From assembly GCA_033398695.1 (NCBI GenBank), contig CM065802.1, positions 154,180,096 through 154,244,095 of the forward strand: DNA of 64,000 nucleotides, read 5' to 3'. The notes under the pieces are model-generated. The model worked only from the letters and a program-made list of their open reading frames with translations, was not told the DNA's origin and ran no database searches. A program made the position numbers and the translations under genes. The stretch comes from Orobanche coerulescens (taxonomy: Eukaryota > Streptophyta > Magnoliopsida > Lamiales > Orobanchaceae). Within the stretch, counting starts at the first letter, position 1. The number at the start of each line of letters is the position of its first letter. Shown here one piece after another: positions 46,946 to 58,859 of the stretch.

Positions 46946-47470
46946 TTCAGCTCGCCCTCAAAATCCAAAGCTGCTAGCTGCTCGCGGGAATGAGATAAAG
47001 CAAAATCGAAGTACTGCATCGCAGCTGGAGCAAGTCAGACCAGATAGGCAGTTGAATTATGATAGCAAGTAAGGAGGGCCGAGCGATAGGCTCCCAAGAA
47101 GGATTGCCTAACGTTGGTGGTCAGGAAGCGGCACTGGCCATCCAAAATTCCTCGCTCATAGGTCTATGACCCCTCAGATCTAGCCTCCGTGAGTTGAGCT
47201 TTGAGCTGCACAATCCTCTCAGATACAGCCTTGGCCTCTACAAACTGAGCCTCGAGCTGGAGAACCTTATCAGATTCAGCCTAAGCCTGAGTCTTTGTAA
47301 GTTTTAGCTCTTGATTTAGCTGGAGAACCTCACTCCAAGGCCGTTTCCCGCTCGGAAATCTTCCTTAGGGCAATATCCGGACGATTCCCTCTCAGATAGC
47401 CTCGACTCAAGATCTTATTTCGCCCCTAGGGCAGCCTTAAGCGCGGATAGAGCTGTGTCTAGGGATCGGA
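46946..47470 (-). pseudogene. Tat antisense ORF, N-terminal part
   Basis: The minus-strand reading gives LKAALGAK and DLESRLSERE, then VLQLEAQFVEAKAVSERIVQ and LKAQLTEARS, a heptad-like coiled coil. It ends with RGILDGQCRFLTTNVRQSFL, GAYRSALL and FDFALSHSREQLAALDFEGE. About five stops or frame changes interrupt it. It joins 37493 once Angela-2 is ignored. Shape (coiled coil plus globular part, antisense, after 3' UTR repeats) fits the Tat antisense ORF. Confidence 0.6.
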
Positions 47471-48025
47471 GCCTGACTTGGGGTGGCTTACATCCATTCC
47501 GTTGTAAAGCCCCAAGATTCACCAGAAGGAAGATGAAGGAAAAAAAAACCTGTCATACAATCCTTCACGTTGGAAGGGAGGTGAGTAAAGAAATGGGTAT
47601 CGTTCCGAGAAGTCAAATAAAAAGAGCCTTTAAATCTCTTCATCCCGAAACAAAAATAAAAAAATCTAGGTTGGGTTCCTCGTTCTTATAATGACAAAGC
47701 ACAAGAAAACCGACCATATAATAACGAGAGGAGTTCGGGAAAAATGATTACCGACTAGAGTAGGGGTGACTGGTTCATAGGACGATAAATGTGACCTCCC
47801 AGAAACCCGGTCTAAGGAGCCAATGAACTGGCAGACCTACCGACCTTTTGACAGAAATGGAGGCCCTAACAGAAGGAGTCCGACCTAGCTGACCTCATCC
47901 CGAGCACGGTAGATATAATGCGAATGTCATCAAATGATGGCCGACCTACCGATTTCTTATCAATAAAGGGTTGCCCTGACAAAGGGAGTCCCCTCGTGAA
48001 AGAGTCCGACCTCCATGACCCTACC
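47471..48025 (+). mobile_element. Tat-like element, 3' remainder
   Basis: There is no coding signal I can defend. A loose duplication (CCGACCTACCGA at about 47838 and 47940, each followed by AGGGAGTCC- or GGAGTCCGACCT-type sequence) may be the start of the 3' end region. B2 begins at 48026, so the Tat 3' LTR is not seen. Confidence 0.45.
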
Positions 48026-49563
48026 AGTAACACCCCCAATCCGCTCAGGGATATTACACGCCGTAGAATCTTTCCTCAAGGTTCTACCAGGCTGGTAACA
48101 AAATCGAAGATCTCAACAATGCCTTTAAGGCTAAAATGACTCAGTAGACCGATTTGGTTTTTCAATAAAAACATACAACCCAATCTCAATACATGCTCAC
48201 ACAGGGGTCAAATACAAAATACTCCCATACAACGGGGAAAATACTGCAGCGGAAATCACGTACAACTGAACCAATACAACAATGTACGGTTCCTCATGTG
48301 ATTAGTATCGATCATCTTTCATCATCCTTCATGCCAACCCTGTATTATGCTCCCCAAAACCTGAATGCAATACAGACATCCACCCCCTGATTACTCGGGG
48401 GTTAGCAAAATTCCACTATTTTGCTAGTGCAAGTACAAAGTGCAAAAATACAAGTCATACAATTCAAGTTCCAAGAATAACAAAAACCAGGAATCCTCAA
48501 AGATTCAAACATAACAAAAAATACTTCCCGAGGCAAGAGTTGAATAAAACATTCCAAAGTCGAAAGATCACAAATCAAGGGGAAACAATTTATAAAATAA
48601 TTTAAAATGCCATCGAGAGTTTTAATAGAAAATAATTTAGGATTATCGAATCCTTCTCTTTCCAAAATCAACAGGGGTCACAGCCCAAAGGTTTTGTTTT
48701 CGCAAATAGAAAACCAACAACAATTCACAGGGGTCAAAATCCACGTCACGTGTTCTCGACGGACATAAAAATCAACACAACATAATCACTCAAGATACGC
48801 AAATCTTGGTCAACGAATACAACACCAACTCGAGAATCCAGGGCTATACCATTGGATTCCCTCGAGGCCTCGCCGGACCCTCCTGCGGTGAGAAAAATAC
48901 ATTCACAAATCATATACACACCAACTCGTGAATCCAGGGTTATACCATTGGATTCCCTCGAGGCCTCGCCAGACCCCCCTGAGGTGAGCAAAATACATTC
49001 ACAATCATATACATAACACCGTGAACACATGCCACGTCATCTCACGGTTGGATCAATCACTTGTGGTCTCCTGACCATATGATCGCATTCCATTTGTCAC
49101 CGCAGGTCATATCATCTCACGGTTGGATCAATCACTTGTTGCATCCTGACCACATGATCACATGCCATATGACACCGTAGATTGTCTTAGGCTCTCACGG
49201 TTGGATCAATCACTTGTTGCATCCTGACCAAATGATCACGTGCCATGTGTCACTGTAGACCTTCGACCATATTCACAAATTCACGCAAATAACATATCAC
49301 ACCAAGGATATCCAAACAATTCACCCAAAGGCAACCAACACAAAGCACGACACCATTGTCAAATCACAACGTACCGAAATGAGATAATATATACATATAT
49401 ATTATCAAAGCACAACAACAACACCAAGAATATTCATATGGTTCACTTAACCATTCACGAGACGCAACATTCACAAAACACACACGTTTTGAAAGTGAGC
49501 CTTTAACGAGGCTAAACCAAATCTTTTGAAATTTACCGAAAATCGAAAATCGTGGATATTACA
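48026..49563 (-). repeat. B2 3' LTR, internally deleted
   Basis: 1.54 kb against 2.7 kb in B1. The match runs from the start to AATCTTTTGAAA (49531) and then jumps to the last 30 bases. The missing part includes the TATA box and palindrome array. Two tandem units are at 48825-49000. Confidence 0.85.
49041..49262. repeat. 75-76 bp tandem repeat x 3
   Basis: CTCACGGTTGGATCAATCAC starts at 49041, 49116 and 49192, each followed by CCTGACCA...ATGATC. It is not present in either B1 LTR. Confidence 0.88.
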
Positions 49564-52304
49564 TACTACCCTCCTTAAAAGAAGTTTTGTCCCGAAACTT
49601 AAAACAAGTAGGGAGAAGCAATATCCCGCCAGGAAACACTCAACGAGATACACAAGAACCGAAAACTTTCGCCCAATGATGAAACGTTACAAGCGACGCA
49701 AGCAAACATACGGTGTGAAAACACGCTCCACGACGACCATCACAACGCTACACGTAGAGACGTAATAAAACCAACAAGTGACAAGCATCATCAAACATAT
49801 AATACAATCAAGTCAATTATCCGAACAGTCACAAAACAGGAGGTACTAATATAAGAAAACATGCACAGTCAAGAAAATAGAAAATAAACACAAACGTTCC
49901 ACAAGGACAATCACAAATAATTCGGACTTCGCCGAAATCCTCAAAACCACACTAGGTATCTCCGTGTCCTTTCGGAGCAGAGACACAACCTCGATCCCCA
50001 AATCTCTCAGCTACCATCTCGCAATGCACGGATCGGTGACCCACCTGGCCACACTCGAAATAGCTGACTAACGATGAACGACAATTCTTCGCGGTATGAG
50101 ATCAGGCAACAATAATCGGACAACCACGATTAAACTATAATGATCAAACAACAACGATCGAAAAACAATGATCGAGTAATAATGATCGAACAACAATGAT
50201 CGAACAACAACATCAAAAAATAATGATCGAGTAACAACGATCGTACAACAATGATCGAATGACAACGGTCGAACAATGACTCCGAAGTTCACACTTCAAC
50301 TCAAGACATCAAAAGAGCTAGTGGAAACTAAAAGATGTTACTTTCGAACAAGGTTCACAAGAATCGAACTGAACTCGGAAAAGTCACAGCGATAACCAGA
50401 TCGATTCAAAACAAGATCACGGCTTATTCGAATGATAAAAACCGAAACACATAACAAGTTCAGAAAGTATCAACGAATATGAGCGAGTCGATAGACTTGA
50501 GAAAGAGAAAATGCAGAAGTTAAAGAAAATACGGGTATTACATTCGACCACTTCTAAAAGAAGTGTCATCCCCGAAACTCACAACAACGAAATCAAGGTG
50601 ACAACACAACAAGTAACCGACAGGAACATATTTCAAGGCCTCTCAAAGCGGATCATGATAACTGTGCTGAAGTTCGTACCCCGGAAGACTCGTTAACCAA
50701 CTCGTAGAACTGGATTCTGTGTCCCTCGAGTCCACACTTGTAATCTGCTACGGGCGGGGAAGGACAATTTGCACGTACATGCCCCATCACATCACAGATG
50801 AAACAACTCGGCATACCAAAAATACAACTGCTAGGTACACTGGAATATAACATCGCAAAACAACATACTGGAGATGTCAATTCAATACAACATATCCACG
50901 TAAGAAAACCCACGTACACTAAATCACAGCAACAACGGCATACATTCGGCGATTTCAACGGCCCGAACGATAACTAGCACACAATCACAAAACATCATGA
51001 AACAATCACAGATGTACACAATCATATAAACCCAAGCTCTAACCGCTCGCTCAGGTGCAATAGCATGCAAATCACCACGAAACGATAACATTAAAGATCA
51101 ACATCACACCTCTCACAGAGGGCTAACATAACAAATGTGTGGCGAACGACTCAACGCTCACACCACCAATTCAATCACAATTCATGGGTTAACACCCTAA
51201 CAAAAGTGCGAAAATCTTACATACATTGCCGGACCATAAACAAGAATGATAGGTTTTAAAAATGAAAACCACCTTTTTGAAAACAATTTGGAAACATCAG
51301 TCGATCTTAGGTATCATATTTCAAAAAGTAATACAAACATGAAACATCGTTATCGAGACTTTGAAAAACCATCTTGCGTTTGAAAAAATGAGAACACTTT
51401 TCTTTAAAATTAAAACTTTCATAAATATACGACCTTCGGGTCTAAGCAAATGCGTTACCAAAATTACTGAAATATCTAAAAACAATTTGGTCCTCAAAGT
51501 AGAAGAATTTTGAAACATATAGTTGAATATAATCCATTTAAAAGTACGTCTCAAAATTTATTCTCTACGATGCTTAAGGTTTTCAAAAATCTATTAGGCT
51601 AGAATGCCCAAAAACTCACATGTAACAACCTTCATTTACACATCTCATAGCACACGTGTCAAGTTGTTTCGAAATCAAAACAAGGCATGTCTTTTCCGGA
51701 AAACAAACACTCAATAATCAATTTGTCTAGGACCGAGGTGAAGCCACTGGTCCCACTCGAGGCCTCTAAGGACCCTCCCGAGCTGGTTAGCGAATCAAGC
51801 TCGTGAATCCAGAGTGAAGTCATAGATTCCCTCGAGGCCTCGTCGGACCCTCCCGAGGTGAGCAAAGCACACACAAATACATCACCATACCATATTAAGC
51901 AAAAAGGTTTCCAAAAATACTTACAAAACGAGCAAATCATTTTGAAAATCATTAGTAGCGGGCAAACAACAATCGAAAAGACATAAACAGCGACAACACT
52001 CCTCATAAAAACAAAATATAAGAGCCGAATAAACACTTATCATGGAACCAAAAATCTACATAAGGATTCCATCGCTCAAGTGGTTCGTGCCACACGAGGC
52101 ACAACACAACACAAAGAAGGGAGACTTACATCTACATGTCGCACAAAGATGATGATCGCCCCACGATACTAATCATGACCAACAAACTCAGACGACGCGT
52201 CGCGACACGTCTTAGTCAGATAAAATCCGACGAGACAAAAACTCAACAGACACCACTAAACCCGATAGCATAGGTTTCCACAACCTAAGCTCTGATACCA
52301 TTTA
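49564..52304 (-). other. B2 internal region
   Basis: Mostly parallel to 29798-32482: gag knuckle relics at about 50023-50064 and 50761-50803 (the second intact, CFICDVMGHVRANCP), and a 14-bp array at about 50128-50280. The minus-strand ORF 50653-50958 across the second knuckle lacks any wider gag context. No polymerase genes are present. Confidence 0.78.
52289..52300 (-). other. Primer-binding site of B2
   Basis: The minus strand reads TGGTATCAGAGC, a perfect initiator-Met site four bases from the right LTR. Confidence 0.9.
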
Positions 52305-52474
52305 TGTAACATCCCCAATCCGCTCAGGGATATTACACGTCGTAGAACCTTTCCTCAAGGTTCTACCAGGCTGGTAACAAAATCGAACATCTCAACAATG
52401 CCTTTAAGGCTAAAATGACTCAGTAGACCGATTTGGTCATTCAATAAAAACATACAACTCAATATCAATACATG

Positions 52475-53675
52475 ATGTTGGTCACTAAGTATACAGGATA
52501 TAGCGTGGAAATTGTTTAAACAACAAGGTGTACGGTTTTCAAATCTGAGTGCGTAGTGGAAGTCTCGTTAAAGTGAGTTGCTGTAAATACAGCAACTAGA
52601 TATGAAGTGTATACTTAAAATTAATCACAAATATTAAAACAGTAAATGCAGAAGGTAACTGACACAGTAATTAAAGTGGTTCGGGGTAAACCCCTCTACG
52701 TCCACTGGTCCTCCACACAGGAGTGAAAATGTTTATTATAAATATTACGTACACAATTACGTATTTATAATCAAACCTAATCAATATATCGTTCACACAT
52801 ATTGATATAATGATCTTAGCCTTCAACCGTTCACACAGATTGGTTTAAGCTTTCACTTGACTGGCTTCTCCACACACAGTTTCGAAGCTTCGTCTCTTCA
52901 ATGCAAGTCCGTCACACACAGTTCAGGAATAGCAAGGTTTTTCAGTCCACACAGGGCTGATGGGTTTTGTTCAAGGGTAGAACAATGATTGAACAACAAC
53001 TTTGACTTTCTGAGCTTTTAGCTGATGATGTGTTGTTCACAGTTTGAGCAATTGTATATCTCTTCCTTCAGAATAGCAGTATGCTTTTCAAGATATGTTT
53101 GCTCATATGTATATGATGATAACTTCGTTGTAGTTTATTTCGTCTCTTGTCAGAGTGTATGTTCTTTTCATCTTCAAACTCTGGAGATATATATAGCCTT
53201 CTTGAATATATCCGTTGAGATAGATCCGTTGAGCAGGATTCCGTTCCAATGGGATGATGTGTTTGAATAAAACACGATCCGTATTTTGCGCTAGATTGAA
53301 GACCTCTGATGACTTGATATTTAAATACTTTATCCTTAGTATTTAAATATATATTCTCAAACGGGACTTTGACTTTAGCGAATAACAAAGATTCCTTCTT
53401 GTCCTGTTTGGATGCTGTATGGAATGATAGCTGTATTGTCGATTCGAGACAGCTTCCATACTTAGTCTTTATGAGACTCCTTTGCTGTATGATAGATTCA
53501 CTGTATGCTAGGGCTACGATAAGTCTTCGATACAGGGTGACACTTTTGATCAGCCTTTTGATACAGCTGCTTGCTGTATGCTAGATTGGCATATTGTCAA
53601 AACATTCTGTCATGATCTTTCGATACAGGGATTGCTTATCCCGACAATTTCGATGCAGGGATTGTTATCCCACCA
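52475..53675 (-). repeat. 3' LTR of the Sirevirus-like element
   Basis: About 1.2 kb from TGTTGGTCACTAAG to the ATCCCACCA that precedes the purine tract (minus strand). Contains several GCTGTAT and TACAGC words. The exact right end could be a few bases off. Confidence 0.65.
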
Positions 53676-53692
53676 ATTTCCCTCTTTTTGAT
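53676..53692 (-). other. Polypurine tract of the Sirevirus-like element
   Basis: The minus strand reads CAAAAAGAGGGAAAT, abutting the 3' LTR. Confidence 0.65.
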
Positions 53693-54243
53693 AATTTGCC
53701 AAGTCCTTCCAAGTCTTCCTTTTAAAACCTTATGATGTTATCCAAACATCCTTGATAATGCCAAAACTTTGACACTTAGCATCTTGAAGGAGGGCGGACT
53801 TCTTGGTCTTCTGTTCGAATGTTCTGACCTTCAGCAATTAGCTTAATACTAAGAACTGCTCGCAGGCAAGTTCAGATTTTATCAAAAGAGTGATACATGA
53901 TTAAACTTATGATTGGCGCACCGGCACAATATTACATTATATTCTAGATACATACAACTTAAACTATGAACTGTTCGCAGACAAGTTCTTACAGCTTATG
54001 TATTAAAATAAGTTTTATACTTGTATACAGCAAGGATAAGTTAAGTGTTTCTAAACATACAATAACACAGTAGATTACGAGTTGTAATCTTTCAAGACAG
54101 GAAAATATTTTATTGATATTGAAACGAATAGTACAATATTTTGCTGTTCTGAAAATAAGATTACAAAAATAATACAAGGAAATTTAACTCCTGTAGTTTG
54201 AGTGTCTCCACGGCCTTTTAGGGTCATTCTTGGTACCCTTGCA

Positions 54244-57200
54244 CTAGTTTTGATGTGCGTCCTTGTTTCGGTTAAGGTAAATAGCTTGACCTTCATAAGA
54301 CTTATCGAAAGCTAGGATCCAATCTTCTAGATGGGTAACCAAGTCACCTTTTCTATGACTTGACTTCATCTGCTGCTGTAGCGGGAGCGTTCCTTGTTCC
54401 AACTTTTTCTTGAACTCCTTTGTGGCTTCCTGTACCGTTCTGCATCTGTTGAATAATGAGGATTCCTTGATAAGGACAACAAAGCATCTTAGCAGTTCAT
54501 TTCTCCTCCAGTTCTTGATCTCTTCAGCAGTAGGCTGTCGGTCGGCCGAGAGGTTCATAGCTTGAGGCTTTTGAACTAGGCTCTTCTAATGATACTTAGG
54601 ATCCTGGAATTCTGGTCGATCTCCCTGTATTCTAACATTTGGTGTTGAAATACGGGCTATATCAGAAATGATGGAGTCTTCAAAAGGATCTAACATTTCC
54701 TTCTCTTGCTCCAGCCTTGGTCTCCTAGCAGCTTCCCTCGATTCTTCCCCCTTTTTGGCGTCATCAAGGTATGACACCTTTTCATCAAGGCGTTCTAGGA
54801 TTTGCAAAGTAGAATCCTGTTTCGTCTTAATATTTGTCATTTTCTCAACAAGGGAGGAGAGCACCTGCGATATATCTTGAATTTTCTTGTCGTAGGCTCG
54901 AAGCTGGGAACTGGTTTCAATCATAGCAGATGCTGTCTTGGCCTCGGACACGCATAGCTTTGGTTGTTCTTCTCTCAAGATCTGCTCCTGTTTTTCTTGC
55001 AATTGGCTAAGGGCCTGTTTGAAGACGTGTGGCTGGATTGTGAAGGCTTCTTCCACTCGGGAGACTTCGTGCTTTAGTCCTGTCATCTCTTCAACGGTAG
55101 ATGTGTGTAGCCAATCAAGAGCTTTTTCCACATAATACAGGGCATTTACGGCATCCAGGATGAAAACAGTTTGGAGGCCAAGAACATGTAATTGCTCTTT
55201 CCTTGTGGAAGTCCTAGGAGAATCTGGCTGGGCGAAATCCTCAACTTCGTTCAACCATCTCAAATTCACATTGGGACGTGAATTGAGTTGGACATCCTCA
55301 GGTTTTATACCGTCGTCGGATTCCAAGGCGGTTGAGGGTGCGGGAGTATCAGATTCGGGATCGACGATAGGGGGTGCTGCATCCTCCTGTGCTGGGATGG
55401 GCTCTGAAGACATGGATACAGGAGGGACTTATTCCTCCTGCTGTATCTCAACTTCCACCTGCTCTGGAAGAGGGACTGATTCCTCGTGCAGGATGGCGTC
55501 GTTCTTCTTCTACTTGGGCGGCGATAGGCTCGGGTGCCTGTTGCGAAACAGATTGTTCCTCCGCGACATGAGATACTGAATCCTCGTTGTCGAGAACAAC
55601 GTCTTGTTGATGGGGAGGTGATTGGTATTGACTGGAAGTTCCTGCACCCATCTTAAATTCAAATTCCTCGCGACTCTTTCTTAGACCAGCCTGTAGGCGT
55701 CGTCATCATCGTCCGAGTCGGGATCTGATTTTGGACTTTCGGGAGATTCCATGGACTTATGTTTTCCTTTCTTTTGTGCTTCGGCTTTTTCAAACAGATG
55801 GCTCTCAATAAGCTCTTTAACGCATAGGTTGTCCCATTGGATCAGGATAGCTACATCCTGAGCGTCCGTCACTTCCAGAACAAATCTTTCTTCGTTGATC
55901 CATTCACTCCAGTTGTACAGGTTGTCGTACGGAGCAAGTCTGTAGTTCTTCCATTGGACAAACCGTTCATAAGCTTGTTCGATTTGCATAAAAAGTAGGG
56001 TTTTGGTAATAATTGTGTCCGGGAAGGGGCTGCGTACAATGCCTGGGTTCGCTGTAGGCATGGGTTTCTCTACAGGTATGGAATCCTATATCGGAGAGGG
56101 ATCCCTTACAGGGGTTGGTACCCTGATGGGAGATGGATCCTTAACAGAGGGATCCCGCATAGGAGAAGTAGATTTTGGCTCCAAAGTGGCAGCCGACTTG
56201 CCAGAGTCTTGTATGTTGGCAGATGTCTGAGCAACCGTCATAGCCGCCAAAGGCTCGGAACCTACTGTACCGATAGTAGCAGGCATCTCTTCCATAGGGG
56301 TTGGGCCCTAGGGGAGTTGTTCAGTGGGTTGAGCCACGAAAGCAGCATCCTTGGAGGTTTCTATAGCTTTAACTTTTGAAAGCCTCCTTAGCTTCCTTTT
56401 CGGCTTCTCAACAGCAACTGGAGTTTCACTGTGAGATCTTTTTCTCTTCCTTGAAGTCTCCTCGCTCTGATACTTCGAAGATACGTCCCTTGGGTCGGCA
56501 GAAAGGGGTAATTTGCGAACATAAGGCCTGTTTACAATGAGGGGTCCTTTCTTGAAGATGGTGGGTCTGATGCTTCCCATATAAATGCGAGAAGTGATCT
56601 TCTTTGCTTTTTCATCTTGCGGAACACCTCATTTGGTCAGAATATAATTCAAAAGCACCAAAGGATTTCTTCTGCAAAGCAGGGTTAGAAACTTCTTCCT
56701 GCAACCGTTTGAGGATGATTTGACACCAGTTGACCTTCTCACAGGTCATAATTGCAACCATCATCCTGAACCTAAGATTGGTGCACATCTCAAACGCACC
56801 TATTCTGTTCTCAATAACACGACAACAGAAATCGTGTTAATAGACAAAAGGTACACAAAAGTTTTTCTTATGGCAATAGGTGTGAACCATTTCCACCGAC
56901 GATGAACAGGTGAACAAGCCATAGTAAGCGGTTAATAATTCCTGGGACCCAAAGGTCTCAAGATCTTCCATGGTTAGGCCATCAGCAGGAAGCCTATAAA
57001 GATTCTGGAGAAGCTCCTGGTCAACACGGATCTCGACTCCGCGAATGACGGCTGTGATGTCAGCAACATGTCCTCCCTCAGCCAGCGAAAGGAAACGAAT
57101 AGCAGCATTGAGGTAGAACTCCTCAACCAGATGAACATCAAATCATTCAGAAGAGTGGCTGCCAAGGCGATAGAGGCCTTGTTGATGAATCCTAGTGATG

Positions 57201-57334
57201 ACGTAATCCATCGATTCGACATCATCCACTTCGGAACAGACATGTTCAAGCATGACAAATCTAGAAAAGATCCATCCATCGATGATGTTGGAGGATTTCT
57301 TGAGAGAGATGGAAGAGGTCTGAGAAGATGCCAT
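54244..57334 (-). pseudogene. Third ORF of the Sirevirus-like element (post-pol)
   Basis: Minus-strand ORFs at 56580-56308, 56295-56086, 56061-55681, 55413-54586 and 54558-54244 lie in one frame, split by stops; 57334-57143 and 55651-55448 are in another. Together they suggest one ancestral protein of about 1000 residues. The N-terminal part (RGVEIRVDQELLQNLYRLPA, near 57040) resembles plant transposon-protein domains. Then come a basic segment (SRKRKRSHSE), a PMRDPS/PVRDPS repeat, an acidic run (DPDSDDDDDAYR) and a coiled coil (about 54700-55050). No signal peptide or membrane span is visible, so 'envelope-like' is not supported. The function is unknown. Confidence 0.65.
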
Positions 57335-58107
57335 TGATGATTCTCGAAGAAAAGTTAAAAGGATTCAAAGAGAATGCAGTAAACACAGAAAAGTTTGTAG
57401 GCTGTATGCTCAAGAACTCTTACAATATGCAGAAAGCGTAAAGAGTCTCAAACGGCATTTATAGTCCTTTTATAGTGGGCGGCGAATAAGGGTTTTCATA
57501 GACTAAATGATCAGATTTAAGGGATGGGAACCATTGTTTGAAATGAACGATCACGGTGGACTGAGTGTAACCGGTACAACTTATCCATCTAATTTAAAAT
57601 CGGAGCGGGTCCCACTTCTAACTTATTAAATTGCCCTTATTGCCTGAAACAGTGGTGTACAATTAATAAAAAATTTGAAACATCGCGGCTTTGAGGATAC
57701 CAATGTCCAGATGTCGTGTAAAACATTTAATGCAAATGACTGGTAATGATAACAGGGACGTGGACATAAAATATTTTAAAATATTGATAATTGATTTCCC
57801 ATTGTAGGTGCTGTATCCGCGAAAATACAGTGTTCCCCCTTAAAAGGTACATACGGGTTTCAATTCGATACAGCAGCTTTCGGATTAATGCTGTATTCGA
57901 GGGTCCTACTGTATTCTCTCTTAATTATTGCAGACATCAGCTGTAGGATAATTCATATCGCTTGGTTCCTACAGTGCTGTTCTGATAGACTGAGTGTACA
58001 GATAACTAACGGTGGATACTGTATTCTTGGGTCTTACAGCATTCCCCCTCAATTACTGAGTAAAAGCATTAAAAACTTACAGGGAGTTAGGCTGTAGCAA
58101 TCCCACT

Positions 58108-58833
58108 TCATGTCGAAGCATGCAGAATCTTGCTATGTCGAGAGGTTTGGTGAAGATGTCGGCTAACTGGATATCTATATGAACTTTTTTTCATACGAAC
58201 ATCCTTGTTCTCAACATGATTCCTGATGAAATGATGCTTCATGTGAATATGCTTGGTGCGTGAGTGCAATACTGGGTTGTGCGTTATTACAATTGCACTC
58301 GTGCTATCGCACATAATTGGCGTCTCTTTAAATTTAAATCCATAATCTGACAGCTGTTGTTGCATCCAAAGGATCTACATACAGCAACTACCAGCAGCAT
58401 AGTATTCTGATTCAGCTATTGAAAGCGAGTTTGCCAATTGTTTCTTGCTAAACCAAGACACAAGTCTAGGTCCAAGAAAGTGACAAGTTCCACTTGTACT
58501 CTTCCTATCTAGCTTGCAACCTCCTAGATCCGAGTCGCTGTAGTCAACTAAATTGAATCCGCCTTCTTTAGGATACCACAGTCCTACATCGACTGTTCCT
58601 TTGACGTATTTCAGGATTCGTTTAGCTTTTGCGAAGTGTGATTCTTTAGGTGATACTTGATATCGTGCACACACTCCCACAGCAGACTGGATATCGGGCC
58701 TGCTAGCCGTTAGGTACAGGAGTGAGCCAATAATCTTCCTGTAGAGTGATTGATCAACCGGCTTTCCAGCTTCATCAGCACTAATTTTCACGGAAGTGCT
58801 CATGGGGGTTGACGATGATTTGGAAGTATTCAT
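58108..58833 (-). pseudogene. Sirevirus-like RNase H
   Basis: RKIIGSLLYLTASRPDIQSA, AKRILKYVKGTVDVGLWYP, YSDSDLGGCKLDRKSTSG and SLSIAESEYYAA mark the RT connection and RNase H. A stop at about 58372 splits it from the C-terminal piece 58365-58108 (MCDSTSAIVITHNPVLHSRT, then HIHMKHHFIRNHV). Confidence 0.88.
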
Positions 58834-58859
58834 TCCAAATTTGTTGAGAAGCTCCTTGC

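Larger units (their letters stand above)
48026..52474 (-). mobile_element. B2: second family B element, right LTR cut off
   Basis: Left LTR 48026-49563, internal region 49564-52304, perfect primer site, then only 170 bp of the right LTR (52305-52474) before the copia LTR begins. The left LTR starts AGTAAC instead of TGTAAC. The internal region matches B1 over most of its length but contains a block from a family A LTR (about 51610-51920). Confidence 0.85.

Noticed and set aside
50068..50292. 74-residue minus ORF rich in Val/Leu/Arg
   Set aside because: It covers the 14-bp tandem array, whose period shifts frame each unit.
55160..55579. 139-residue + strand ORF, Ser/Gly-rich
   Set aside because: Antisense of the Sirevirus-like third ORF, whose minus-strand frame is consistent over 2.3 kb.
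54244..57334. Envelope gene in the Sirevirus-like element
   Set aside because: Sireviruses are often said to carry envelope-like ORFs, but no signal peptide, membrane span or fusion-type segment is visible here.
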